Origin: G963664935 sp963664935
GTDB taxonomy: Bacteria > Pseudomonadota > Gammaproteobacteria > Methylococcales > G963664935
Direction of reading: 5' to 3'
DNA length: 64,000 nucleotides
Assembly (NCBI GenBank): GCA_963664935.2
Contig: CAXXSE010000007.1
Span: 1,240,001-1,304,000, forward strand
The notes beneath the pieces are model-generated. The model ran no database searches. It worked only from the letters and a program-made list of their open reading frames with translations, and was not told the DNA's origin. How positions within the stretch are numbered: the first letter of the stretch is position 1; every line of letters begins with the position of its first letter. A program made the position numbers and the translations under genes. Positions 18,414 to 26,866 of this stretch are shown piece by piece.

Positions 18414-19817
18414 CTACGAAACAGCCGGAATTTTCCCCGGATTTAGGATATTATTGGGATCGAACTGGTTTTTGATATCGTGCATCAGTTGTAAGGTATT
18501 ATTATCCAGTTCCCTATTTATATAATCGCGTTTTTCCAACCCTATTCCGTGTTCTCCGGAAAGTGTACCGTTTAGTTTTAGCACCAGGGAAAAAACCTCG
18601 TCCAGACAGGCTTGCGCGTTTTTCTGGGCACCAGGCTCTTGGGAATCCAACAATAGATTGACATGAATATTACCGTTTCCCGCATGGCCGAAGTTTACGA
18701 TAGGCAATTGGTATTTTTTCGATAAGTCCTCCAAACCTTGGATCAAGGCTGGAATCTCCGTGATCGGCACCACCACGTCTTCATTTATCTTGTGGGGGGC
18801 GATTTTACGTAGAGCAGGCGATAGCGCTTTCCTGCTTTGCCATAACGCTGCAACTTGGTCAGGCGTTTTTGCAATGGAAACCTCAATAATACCTTCAATA
18901 CTCGCGGTTTCCTTCATTTGCCTGATGGTATCGTCCATGCTGGCTTTGGGGCCATCGACCTCGATCATTAATAAAGCGCCTGCGTCTTCGGGAAGATCGG
19001 TAGCGGCATAGCCTCGGATCATTTTAATCGCTTGGTGATCCATTAGTTCAAGAGCACAAGGGATGACCGGCTGGGACATAATTTTGGAAATAGCGGCGGC
19101 GGCGGCGGCAACACTTCGATATACTGCTCTGAGGGTGCACTTGGATTCCGGAATGGGTGTCAATTTGAGCGTTGCTTCGGTGATAATCGCCAAGGTGCCT
19201 TCCGAGCCGATAAGCAAACGGGTGAAATCATAACCTACCACGCCTTTACTGGTCCGTACACCCACCCTGATTTCCCTGCCTGCCCCGGTTATGGCCCTGA
19301 GTCCTAAGACATTTTCCCTCGGGGTACCGTATTTGACCGCCCTGGGGCCCGCCGAATTGTTAGCCAGATTTCCCCCAATGGTACAGAATGCGGAACTGGT
19401 GGGGTCGGGCGGCCAAAAAAACCTGGCTTCCGATACAACGTCCTGTACGGCCTGGTTGGTAATACCGGGTTCAACGATCACGTACCGATTTTCCGGAGAA
19501 AATTCGATGACCTTGATCATGCGCTCCATTGAAGCGACTATTCCACCCTCGATTGGAACCGTCGCGCCGGTTGTCCCTGTTCCTCGGCCTCTAACCGTTA
19601 AGGCAACGGTGTACTGATTACAAAGCCCGACCAATTCCAAAACCTGTTGGTGGGCGGTGGGAAACACCACGGCATCGGGTAAAGCTTGCCGACCGCTGTT
19701 GTCATATCCATAAACCCAACATTCTTCCGGGTCCAGATACAGGCGCTGTGGTGGAAACAGTTGTTTTAATCGACCAACTAATGCATCAGGCAGACGATTC
19801 GTCAATTTGTTCACCAA
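18414..19817 (-). CDS. GlcD-like FAD-linked 2-hydroxyacid dehydrogenase
   Basis: A 467-residue FAD-binding PCMH-type oxidase. The FAD-binding TVRGRGTGTTGATVP is near residue 60 and the C-terminal SGEHGIGLEKRDY is typical of glycolate oxidase GlcD and D-lactate dehydrogenases. It probably oxidises D-lactate, glycolate or a related acid; the substrate is not set by sequence. No GlcE or GlcF genes adjoin. Its start overlaps the end of the diaA gene by 32 bp. Confidence 0.85.
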   Translation of the reverse strand: MVNKLTNRLPDALVGRLKQLFPPQRLYLDPEECWVYGYDNSGRQALPDAVVFPTAHQQVLELVGLCNQYTVALTVRGRGTGTTGATVPIEGGIVASMERMIKVIEFSPENRYVIVEPGITNQAVQDVVSEARFFWPPDPTSSAFCTIGGNLANNSAGPRAVKYGTPRENVLGLRAITGAGREIRVGVRTSKGVVGYDFTRLLIGSEGTLAIITEATLKLTPIPESKCTLRAVYRSVAAAAAAISKIMSQPVIPCALELMDHQAIKMIRGYAATDLPEDAGALLMIEVDGPKASMDDTIRQMKETASIEGIIEVSIAKTPDQVAALWQSRKALSPALRKIAPHKINEDVVVPITEIPALIQGLEDLSKKYQLPIVNFGHAGNGNIHVNLLLDSQEPGAQKNAQACLDEVFSLVLKLNGTLSGEHGIGLEKRDYINRELDNNTLQLMHDIKNQFDPNNILNPGKIPAVS

Positions 19818-20394
19818 AAAGTTGGTGATCGATTAAATCACACAAACAATGGGTTATCAGCAAATGGGTTTCCTGGATTCGCGCCGTGGATTGGGATGGC
19901 GCCCGAATTTCAATATCCGCTTCACCGAGCAGAGTAGCCAGCGTACCGCCATCCTTTCCGGAAACCACAATCACCGATATTTCCCGATCATGAGCAGCAG
20001 TCAATGCGTGCATTAGGTTAGAAGAGTTACCGCTGGTCGTGTAAAGGATCAGAACATCTCCTGCTTGTCCGAGAGCCCGAATTTGCTTTGAAAAAACCTG
20101 GTCAAAATGATAGTCGTTAGCGATAGAAGTGATGGTTGAAGCGTCGGTAGTTAACGCTATCGCGGGCAACGCCGGACGTTCCCGTTCGAAACGATTGAGC
20201 ATTTCGGACGAGAAGTGCTGGGCGTCGGCGGCGGACCCACCATTCCCGCAAGTCATGATCTTGCCATCGTTCAGGAGACAGTCAACTATTTTCCGAGCGG
20301 CGAGTTCAATTCTATCCGGCAAAGCGTCCAACGCCTTCCGTTTGGTTTCGATGCTCGCGTTAAAATGACTTTCTATACGATCTTTAAGGGCCAT
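19786..20394 (-). CDS. diaA: SIS-domain protein, DiaA (DnaA initiator-associating)
   Basis: A 202-residue single SIS-domain protein with GNGGSAADAQHFSSEM and LYTTSGNSSNL phosphosugar-binding loops. GmhA (sedoheptulose-7-phosphate isomerase) is close in sequence, but the position directly after lpoA and yraN points to DiaA, which binds DnaA and times replication initiation. The length fits. Confidence 0.85.
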   Translation of the reverse strand: MALKDRIESHFNASIETKRKALDALPDRIELAARKIVDCLLNDGKIMTCGNGGSAADAQHFSSEMLNRFERERPALPAIALTTDASTITSIANDYHFDQVFSKQIRALGQAGDVLILYTTSGNSSNLMHALTAAHDREISVIVVSGKDGGTLATLLGEADIEIRAPSQSTARIQETHLLITHCLCDLIDHQLFGEQIDESSA

Positions 20395-20486
20395 AATCTC
20401 AAACCTGAAAATAACGATTTAGCATACCCTTATAACTGTTCAGCTTGCCCTCTGAAATTCGTCAGTTCAAGGAAAAAAATGTGAGT

Positions 20487-20894
20487 TTACACGTGTAAAT
20501 GATCATTTTTTAACGCAGAAATGGCGGATTTCAGGGGCAATCTGTACAGGTACACCTGAAATGCGTCACGCACCCACTCTATTCTTATGCTTTCCTGTTC
20601 GGGCGTGATTGCGACCACGTCAAACCGTGCGGGTTTATCGACATCATAGCGCGAGAAATAATGGCCCGCACAGGCCGCTAAACGCGATTGTTTATAATAA
20701 TCAACACTTTCTAACGCGCTACCGTATCTGACGTTTTTACGGTAACGGACTTCAACGAAAATGATCGTGCCTTGATCCTCCATAATCAAGTCAATTTCAC
20801 CCCGGCGGCATCGGTAATTCCGTTCCACAAGGACAAGGCCTTGACTTAGAAGATACCTGAGGGCTTCGGCTTCGGCCCGTTCTCCAATTTTCAG
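20487..20894 (-). CDS. yraN: YraN/UPF0102 endonuclease-like protein, probable CTG start
   Basis: The conserved core LVERNYRCRRGEIDLIMEDQ is a restriction-endonuclease-like fold with unknown role. The first ordinary start codon (GTG 20828) would remove the family N-terminal helix, yet that helix is encoded upstream in frame (LKIGERAEAEALRYLLSQG) back to a TAA at 20904-20906. The only plausible start there is CTG at 20892-20894, which overlaps the lpoA stop (CTGA), just like an ATGA coupling. With this start the protein has 135 residues, close to the usual 120-130. A mutated ATG is the alternative explanation. Confidence 0.75.
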   Translation of the reverse strand: MKIGERAEAEALRYLLSQGLVLVERNYRCRRGEIDLIMEDQGTIIFVEVRYRKNVRYGSALESVDYYKQSRLAACAGHYFSRYDVDKPARFDVVAITPEQESIRIEWVRDAFQVYLYRLPLKSAISALKNDHLHV

Positions 20895-22849
20895 GGGATC
20901 GATTTAATGACTCCCGTACCTACGCTCGGTTCGTCGGAAAACAAATTCGACGTATTATGTTCACCGCCAACTTGCAAATGAGGCGCTAACCCTCTGAGCT
21001 GGGGGATTCCATTTTCAAATTTCGCGCAATGGAGTTGGCGTTGAAGACGATTATCTTTGTTGATCGAAAGCGCTCCCGTCAATCCATTATATCGCGCTGT
21101 CGGATCACGGCGTAAGCGATTTAGATGGGGAACGACATTAAACGCATCGACACCTAAGGCGATCAAACGCAAATGGACCCCTGGCGACTGTCGACGAAAC
21201 TTTTCAAGCGATAATTTGGCCGAAGCATCCTGCCCTCCCTCTTCGAATAACCAAGGGATATCACAAAATACAATTTCCGATAAATCCCGATCCGTGGATG
21301 GATTGATTTGTCCACTAAAGACATGCGATGTCGCATAAACCGGGACATGAGATGCCCTAAAATACTGGAATTGGGGACGAATCAGCCGAGCCTCACGCGG
21401 CTGGGCCACAAGAAAAATAAAATCGACATCACGGCGGCGGCGCGGCTCGAATTTGGCATCCCAAATGTATTTTTTGAGGCGGTTGAACCGTTGCTCGCTC
21501 TCATCCAAATCAAGTAATTGTTTTATTGGTATGGAAAAATCACTTTCTTTGGGCGTATAGGTTTGTACTTCAAGCGCCTCACCACCCAAATCTTGCCAAT
21601 ATCGGGAAAAATGAGCCGCCAAACGGTGCCCAAAATTGGTGGACGGGGCGAATACAAGCGCCTTGTGGCGGCCATCGAACCAAGCACTGCTTGCGGCTTG
21701 TTCGGTTTCGTCTTCGGGGCTTAGACCGAATTCAATGAATTTAGGTTGATTAAATGTTTCGCGTAATCGATTTAACGCCAATACTGGGACCGTCAGTTCG
21801 CCCCCCCGAACTAAGGCAAGGAGATTGTTCTTGGTTAAGGGGCCAATGACAAAATCAGCCCCTTTCGAGACCGCCTGTTGGTACGTTGAATACGGATTAC
21901 CCGATTGCGTATCATAAAAGTGTATACCCGGGCTAAAACCGTCGTCTTGATCGTAATACGCCGCAATTATTCCTTCCCGAATCGTTTTCGCTAACTTTGC
22001 GTAAGGCCCCGAATGTGGGAGGAGTATCGCTATGTTTGTGGGAGTACTGAACTCCCGCTGGTTTTGCCGGGCTAAATAAGCCTGTATAAATGATTCGGTA
22101 GCCGGGTGTTCAGGAAAATCCCTCCGCCAACGCGCCAAGCGTTGCGCTATTCCTTGTGCATTCGCCGAATCGCGTTTGAAAATTTGAACCAAAGCCATCC
22201 ATCCACCCAGAGTATCTGGCGGGGGTGGCCGAAGAGTTTCCAGGGACTGCCTTGTAAGGAGGTTGAGTGCTTCCATGATCGCTGAATTATTGTTTTCAAT
22301 GGCTACCCGGTTTCGTAAATAAATACCCGCTTTGACTCGGGCTTTAACATTTTCCAATATATTACCCAAATTGGAAAAAGCCGCGGCCCGATATTGATAA
22401 AGCGAAAGCTTCGAAGCATCGTTAAGTTGTTGCGGCTTTACCCGCTTCATATAATTTAATGCTTGTTCGGGTTTGCCGCCCTCCTGGGCAATTCGGCCCA
22501 AGGACATAAACAGTTGCGAGCGTTGACGCCCGGTGAGATTATCGGGATTGATCCCATCGGCGACTTGCTTGGCCGCGATATTATTACCCGCGCGAATCAA
22601 CGCGGATAGAGTTCGCATCTGAAATGACTCACGCTCGGGTGATACCGATTTTCTGGAAAGCTGTTGAAAAATATCGGCCGCGCCTTGGAAATTGCCATGG
22701 TCAAGGTAGGCTTGGGCTCGCTGAAGAGCCAGGTTTGTAGGACTAGGTTTGGTCCGTTCATAGATTTGAGCGCAACCGACCATGATCAGTGCGATTAGGA
22801 AAAGGGTTAGAATATTTTTTAAAAAACGCATTTTTTTGAAGCGATGCAA
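20891..22849 (-). CDS. lpoA: LpoA, outer-membrane lipoprotein activator of penicillin-binding protein 1A
   Basis: A 652-residue lipoprotein with the lipobox LIMVGC (Cys26 of the longest frame; Met8 at about 22831 is the likelier start). An N-terminal TPR-like helical region is followed by a C-terminal periplasmic-binding-protein-like domain (TNIAILLPHSGPYAKLAK, DFVIGPLTKNNL). It activates PBP1A transpeptidase from the outer membrane. Its order with yraN and diaA, and rsmI encoded divergently, is the classic gammaproteobacterial arrangement. Confidence 0.93.
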   Translation of the reverse strand: MHRFKKMRFLKNILTLFLIALIMVGCAQIYERTKPSPTNLALQRAQAYLDHGNFQGAADIFQQLSRKSVSPERESFQMRTLSALIRAGNNIAAKQVADGINPDNLTGRQRSQLFMSLGRIAQEGGKPEQALNYMKRVKPQQLNDASKLSLYQYRAAAFSNLGNILENVKARVKAGIYLRNRVAIENNNSAIMEALNLLTRQSLETLRPPPPDTLGGWMALVQIFKRDSANAQGIAQRLARWRRDFPEHPATESFIQAYLARQNQREFSTPTNIAILLPHSGPYAKLAKTIREGIIAAYYDQDDGFSPGIHFYDTQSGNPYSTYQQAVSKGADFVIGPLTKNNLLALVRGGELTVPVLALNRLRETFNQPKFIEFGLSPEDETEQAASSAWFDGRHKALVFAPSTNFGHRLAAHFSRYWQDLGGEALEVQTYTPKESDFSIPIKQLLDLDESEQRFNRLKKYIWDAKFEPRRRRDVDFIFLVAQPREARLIRPQFQYFRASHVPVYATSHVFSGQINPSTDRDLSEIVFCDIPWLFEEGGQDASAKLSLEKFRRQSPGVHLRLIALGVDAFNVVPHLNRLRRDPTARYNGLTGALSINKDNRLQRQLHCAKFENGIPQLRGLAPHLQVGGEHNTSNLFSDEPSVGTGVIKSIP

Positions 22850-22874
22850 TAAAATAATTCGCGTGAACAGCTAA

Positions 22875-22925
22875 TGCCTCACACCTTAAATAACCCATTA
22901 AATGGGTTATTTAAGGTGTGAGGCA
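22875..22925. repeat. Palindromic repeat, family P1 (longest copy)
   Basis: Perfect 23-base arms beginning TGCCTCACACCTTAAATAAC around a five-base centre, bounded by CTAA on the left and CTAG on the right. It occupies the space between the divergent lpoA and rsmI genes, where it would sit in or near their promoters. Confidence 0.85.
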
Positions 22926-22974
22926 CTAGTCCATGTGATAATCATCAGCCAAAGGAATTGGTCGGAGTTAAATT

Positions 22975-23835
22975 GTGTCAAAAACTAAAGGCATACTCTA
23001 CATTGTTGCAACACCAATCGGCAACCTCGGCGATTTTAGCTTTAGGGCCATTGAGGTCCTTAAAAGCGTAGACCTGATCGCATCGGAAGACACCCGCCAC
23101 AGCCGACATTTATTGAACCACCACGGTATTAGTAACACACTGACGTCCTTGCACGAGCATAACGAGCTGACGAAATCGAAAATGTTACTAGACCGTCTGA
23201 TCCAAGGAGAATCGATTGCAATCATATCAGATGCGGGAACCCCGTTAATCAGTGACCCTGGATTTCCCATGGTCAGATTGGCCCAGGATTCGGGTATTAA
23301 AGTAGTTCCGATTCCCGGCCCCTGCGCGTTGATTGCCGCGCTATCGGCCTCCGGGTTACCCACCGATCATTTCCGTTTCGAAGGATTTCTGCCTCGAAGC
23401 CAAGCCACCAGAAAAACCCTATTTCAAAAATTACTCGATTCCAGGGAGACCCTTGTCTTCTACGAATCAAGCCATCGTATTGGCCGTTGTTTAGAAGATT
23501 TCCACGATATTTTTCCGCCGGAACGGAAAATCACCGTAGCCCGTGAATTGACCAAAACATTTGAAACTATCGTGTATTCGACTATTGGTGATATTCACCA
23601 GGGAAAGAACACGGATACTATTACCCATAAGGGCGAATTCGTTGTCCTCGTCGAAGGAAGTTCGGCTAGCGAAAAAAACGATACAATCACGCTTGAGCAC
23701 GAACGTATTTTACGTATTTTGTTGATAAAGTGTTCATTGAAGCAAGCCGTAGGATTGTGTTCTGATATCACGGGGATGCGCAAAAAACCACTCTATAAAC
23801 GCGCTTTAGAAATCGAAAACGAAGAAAATAACTGA
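22975..23835 (+). CDS. rsmI: 16S rRNA (cytidine(1402)-2'-O)-methyltransferase
   Basis: A 286-residue tetrapyrrole-methylase-fold enzyme that 2'-O-methylates C1402 of 16S rRNA. YIVATPIGNLGDFSFRA at the N terminus, IASEDTRHSRHLL near residue 37, and ISDAGTPLISDPG near residue 85 are all present. It begins with GTG. The stop overlaps the ATG of the next gene. Confidence 0.95.
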   Translation: MSKTKGILYIVATPIGNLGDFSFRAIEVLKSVDLIASEDTRHSRHLLNHHGISNTLTSLHEHNELTKSKMLLDRLIQGESIAIISDAGTPLISDPGFPMVRLAQDSGIKVVPIPGPCALIAALSASGLPTDHFRFEGFLPRSQATRKTLFQKLLDSRETLVFYESSHRIGRCLEDFHDIFPPERKITVARELTKTFETIVYSTIGDIHQGKNTDTITHKGEFVVLVEGSSASEKNDTITLEHERILRILLIKCSLKQAVGLCSDITGMRKKPLYKRALEIENEENN

Positions 23836-24650
23836 TGCATAGTTACCTAACAACAATTCTCTGGATCGCCGGAGGATACGGACTCATTTTGTTGTTCGTT
23901 TACCTGATGCAATCTAATCTGTTGTTTTTTCCCACCAAAGACAAACTCTCCACACCTTCACGCGTTGGTTTAGCTTACGAAGCGGTGAAACTGAGAACCG
24001 AAGATGATTTGACCTTGGACGGTTGGTTTATTCCTCATCCTAAACCGCGTGGAGTAGCACTTTTCTTCCACGGTAATGCCGGCAATATTTCTCATCGCCT
24101 TGAGACTCTGTCTATTTTCCACCGGTTAGGAATGAGCACTTTGATATTCGACTATCGTGGGTATGGGGAAAGCGAGGGGGAAATCAACGAACAGGGCAGT
24201 TACAAGGATGCTAGTGCGGCGTGGCATTATTTGATACGAGTGCGAAATATTTCACCTTCAAAAATCATCTTTATCGGCCGCTCTTTGGGTGGCGCCATCG
24301 CTTCACAACTCGCTACGGCACACCCCCCAAAGGCTTTAATCATCGAATCCGGTTTTACATCGATTCCGGAACTAGCGGCGAAGGTCTATCCGTTATTACC
24401 GGTTAGATGGCTCAGCAAATTTCAATACAACTCCGAGGATAACCTAAAGCGGCTCAATTGCCCGGTCTTGATAGTACATAGCTCCGACGATGAAATCATT
24501 CCATTTGAACACGGGCGACAGCTGTATACCGTAGCTAACGAACCGAAAAAATTCTTGAAAATTCAAGGAGGCCATAACGACGGGTTTGTTACGAGTGGTG
24601 ACACTTATTTTCGAGGTGTTGACGAATTTTTAAATGAGTTTTTGGAATAG
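23835..24650 (+). CDS. Membrane-anchored alpha/beta hydrolase (BEM46/YfhR-like)
   Basis: A 271-residue protein with an N-terminal membrane anchor (residues 8-25) and an alpha/beta hydrolase domain. The oxyanion region FFHGNAGNISH, nucleophile elbow GRSLGGAIA (Ser), and C-terminal Asp (HSSDDEIIP) and His (GGHNDGF) are in place. The substrate is unknown. It is overlapped by the end of rsmI and followed directly by an IS3 scar. Confidence 0.85.
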   Translation: MHSYLTTILWIAGGYGLILLFVYLMQSNLLFFPTKDKLSTPSRVGLAYEAVKLRTEDDLTLDGWFIPHPKPRGVALFFHGNAGNISHRLETLSIFHRLGMSTLIFDYRGYGESEGEINEQGSYKDASAAWHYLIRVRNISPSKIIFIGRSLGGAIASQLATAHPPKALIIESGFTSIPELAAKVYPLLPVRWLSKFQYNSEDNLKRLNCPVLIVHSSDDEIIPFEHGRQLYTVANEPKKFLKIQGGHNDGFVTSGDTYFRGVDEFLNEFLE

Positions 24651-24667
24651 TACTCCGCACATATTGT

Positions 24668-25093
24668 GTGGCCATTATCGATTGGTACAGCCGAAAGGTC
24701 CTGTCGCGGCGCTTATCGAACACCATGGACACTGGATTTTGCTTGGAGGCACTCCAGGAGGCTCTCGATACCCATGGCCGACCCGAGATCTTTAATACGG
24801 ATCAGGATGTGCAATTTACCAGTAGCGCATTCACGGGAAAGCTGGAAGACAACGGAATAGCAATTAGTATCGATGGCAAGGGCCGATGGATCGATAATGT
24901 GATGGTCGAACGTGTTTGGAGGAGTTTAAAATATAAGGAAGTTTATCTCAAAGCCTATGAAACACCCAAGCAGGCTGAAACTGAGATAGGTCAGTATTTC
25001 CAGCTCTACAACGAAAAACGACGTCATCAGGGTCTCGACAGTTCAACGCCTGATAAAGTTTATTTTAATATGCCGCAATCTTTAGCGGCTTAA
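24668..25093 (+). pseudogene. IS3-family transposase, C-terminal fragment
   Basis: About 141 residues of the integrase core: MAIIDWYSRKVLSRRLSNT, the second catalytic Asp in FNTDQDVQF, and the Glu helix in NVMVERVWRSLKYKEVYL, ending with the family tail. The N-terminal half, orfA and the left end are absent, so it is a 5'-truncated scar beginning 17 bp after the hydrolase stop. Confidence 0.9.
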
Positions 25094-25120
25094 ATGAAGG
25101 CAGCATTATCACTTAAAAAG

Positions 25121-25141
25121 CCGATTGGACTGTCCAATCGG
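25121..25141. repeat. Palindromic end of the IS3 remnant
   Basis: CCGATTGGAC-T-GTCCAATCGG, ten-base perfect arms, lies 28 bp after the transposase stop where the IS right end is expected. A near-identical palindrome at 17228 lies far from any IS. Confidence 0.6.
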
Positions 25142-25155
25142 ATGGGTCCATCTAT

Positions 25156-25176
25156 CCTCACACTTTAAATAACCCA
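25156..25176. repeat. Left half of a P1 palindrome
   Basis: CCTCACACTTTAAATAACCC matches one arm of the P1 palindrome at 22875; the other arm does not follow. A matching right arm occurs 1.6 kb away at 26735, so the two may be halves of split or recombined copies. Confidence 0.6.
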
Positions 25177-25394
25177 GTAAATAGAAGGCCTAAATGATCG
25201 ATAACCGCGTTAAACAAACTTGAAAGATACCCATATTCCTGCGTTTGTTCGCAAAATCGACGAGGTGATAAACAGTATTATGAAGCAAGTGGCTTGACCC
25301 TTTTTTTTACTACCATTTAGTTATCGAAATGCTTGATAGTAACCTTTCGAAAGGTATGCGACAGCTACTTTGAAATCTACCGAATGTATTTTGG

Positions 25395-25968
25395 GTGAGG
25401 GCCGATCCTATCAGGTCGGGCGTAGGCGAAACAGGTGGTACGATAGAGACGAGTACCGACTGCCCCCCCGGAGTCTCAGACAGCATCGAGATGCACAACG
25501 GCAGGCAAGCAACCAGGCGAGCGACGAGCAAGGGCTCTTGGGGCAACGCGCAAAGTAGTACCCGAGTATGTGTATCAATATAAAAAGAGATGCACAAATG
25601 GCCGCGTCGCGAGTGATGGGGACCGGTACGCCGCAACGGTTAGCGATGAGGAGGGGTAATGCCCTCGGAGCGAAGGTCCCCACGGTTTGTCGTCCGACGA
25701 AGAGGAAACGCTGCCACCATGCAAGGGGTGAAACGCAGTGAGTACGCATTCTGCGATGGATAGGTGTCGTCTGCGATCTAGCAGAGGTACGCTGAATGGC
25801 AGACCGAGGAGCCGGATGTTGGGAAAGCCGCTTGTCCGGTTCTGAGAGGGACTGGGGTGCAACTTTGGCTATGGATAGAATATTGTGGCACCGCCGGGAA
25901 ACTAGGCGGCAAACAGCGAACACAAACCTTATCCTACGGTCAGGGGAGTCCCCAGTCTACTCGAAACC
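25395..25968 (+). ncRNA. ORF-less group II intron (or 3' part of one); domain V at 25809-25842
   Basis: The 34 bases at 25809-25842 have the layout of group II intron domain V: GAGCCGGAU pairs with GUCCGGUUC, the AGC triad is at positions 2-4, a G-U wobble is at the third pair, a two-base bulge is on the 3' side, and a GAAA tetraloop sits at positions 15-18. Two mismatches weaken the upper stem. A domain VI-like stem follows (GACTGGGG with CCCCAGTC), ending near CTACTCG. About 400 bp of GC-rich non-coding sequence upstream could be domains I-III, but there is no reverse transcriptase frame. The 5' boundary (GTGAGG at 25395) is a guess. Confidence 0.55.
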
Positions 25969-26151
25969 CCTTCCCCCCCCCTGAGAGGGATACCCTCCAA
26001 GTCTCGAAAAACACATCGCTAAGATAGCAATTCATCAACAAGGGGATCATGACCCATAATCCTGGAAACTTGTTCGAGAGTCCGGTTTGTGAATTGAACG
26101 AGCGAGGAGATGGTAAAATCCACACTAGTGGTTTTGGAGGAGAAAATCTAA

Positions 26152-26742
26152 GTGGACACGTCATTGATTCTGGTAACCTGCTTGGTACTGCTGTTGGCCT
26201 GGGCCAACGGAGCCAATGATATGTCGAAAGGCGTCGCCACGTTGATGGGATGTGGAACCACCAGTGCGAAAAAAGCTTTGATTTGGGGCGCCCTCTGTAC
26301 GACGCTTGGAGGACTCACCGCCGTTACCTGGGGAGCCGCTCTATTAAAAACTTTCAGCAGCGCCTTTCTCGTGCCCGATTTTCCGATATCCTATGATTTC
26401 CTGTGCAGCACGATGGTCGGCGCCTGTCTGTGGCTGTTGATAGCAACGCGCATGGGCTGGCCTGTTTCGACAACCCATGCGTTGTTGGGAGCTTTAGTTG
26501 GCGCCGCGTTAGCCGAAGTTGGGCCCGAAGGATTGCGAACCGCGGCAATTGCCAAAAAAGCGCTGCTTCCGTTATTGCTGAGCCCTATTATCGCCGTTTT
26601 TATTTGTACCGGAATACTTTCCCTGTCTCGTTTCATGACAAGCCGCATGCCTCTGAGATGGGAAGATTGCAGCGAGCTTCTTTCAAGCTGTCGCAACGCG
26701 GTTATCGACGATTTAGACCGTCGAATAGACGTAGTTATTTAA
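26152..26742 (+). pseudogene. PiT-family inorganic phosphate transporter, N-terminal half
   Basis: The frame starts with the PiT signature (LAWANGANDMSKGVATLMGC) and the second conserved repeat around GWPVSTTHALLGALVGAAL. PiT proteins normally continue for another 200 or more residues with a second copy of these motifs. Here the frame ends after 196 residues inside a P1 palindrome half at 26735, so the C-terminal half is missing. A ribosome binding site (GGAGGAG) precedes the GTG start. Confidence 0.8.
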
Positions 26743-26757
26743 AGTGTGAAGTACTAG
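26735..26757. repeat. Right half of a P1 palindrome truncating the PiT gene
   Basis: ATTTAAAGTGTGAAGTACTA is the complement of the P1 arm found at 25156. It provides the TAA that ends the truncated PiT frame. Confidence 0.6.
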
Positions 26758-26866
26758 CCAAATCACGGCGTTCGATATTTCACTGTATCATCTATTGCTT
26801 GGCTTAGACCACTCAATACGGTCTTGTACCATACGTCGTAGTGGTGTTACGGGTTCGCGCAAATAA

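Noticed and set aside
20215..20484. Plus-strand frame across diaA
   Set aside because: Antisense to diaA, without similarity or ribosome site.
25310..25923. Overlapping frames of 60-170 codons on both strands
   Set aside because: They overlap in several frames, have no protein similarity and lie over the domain V-like RNA; high GC explains the open frames.
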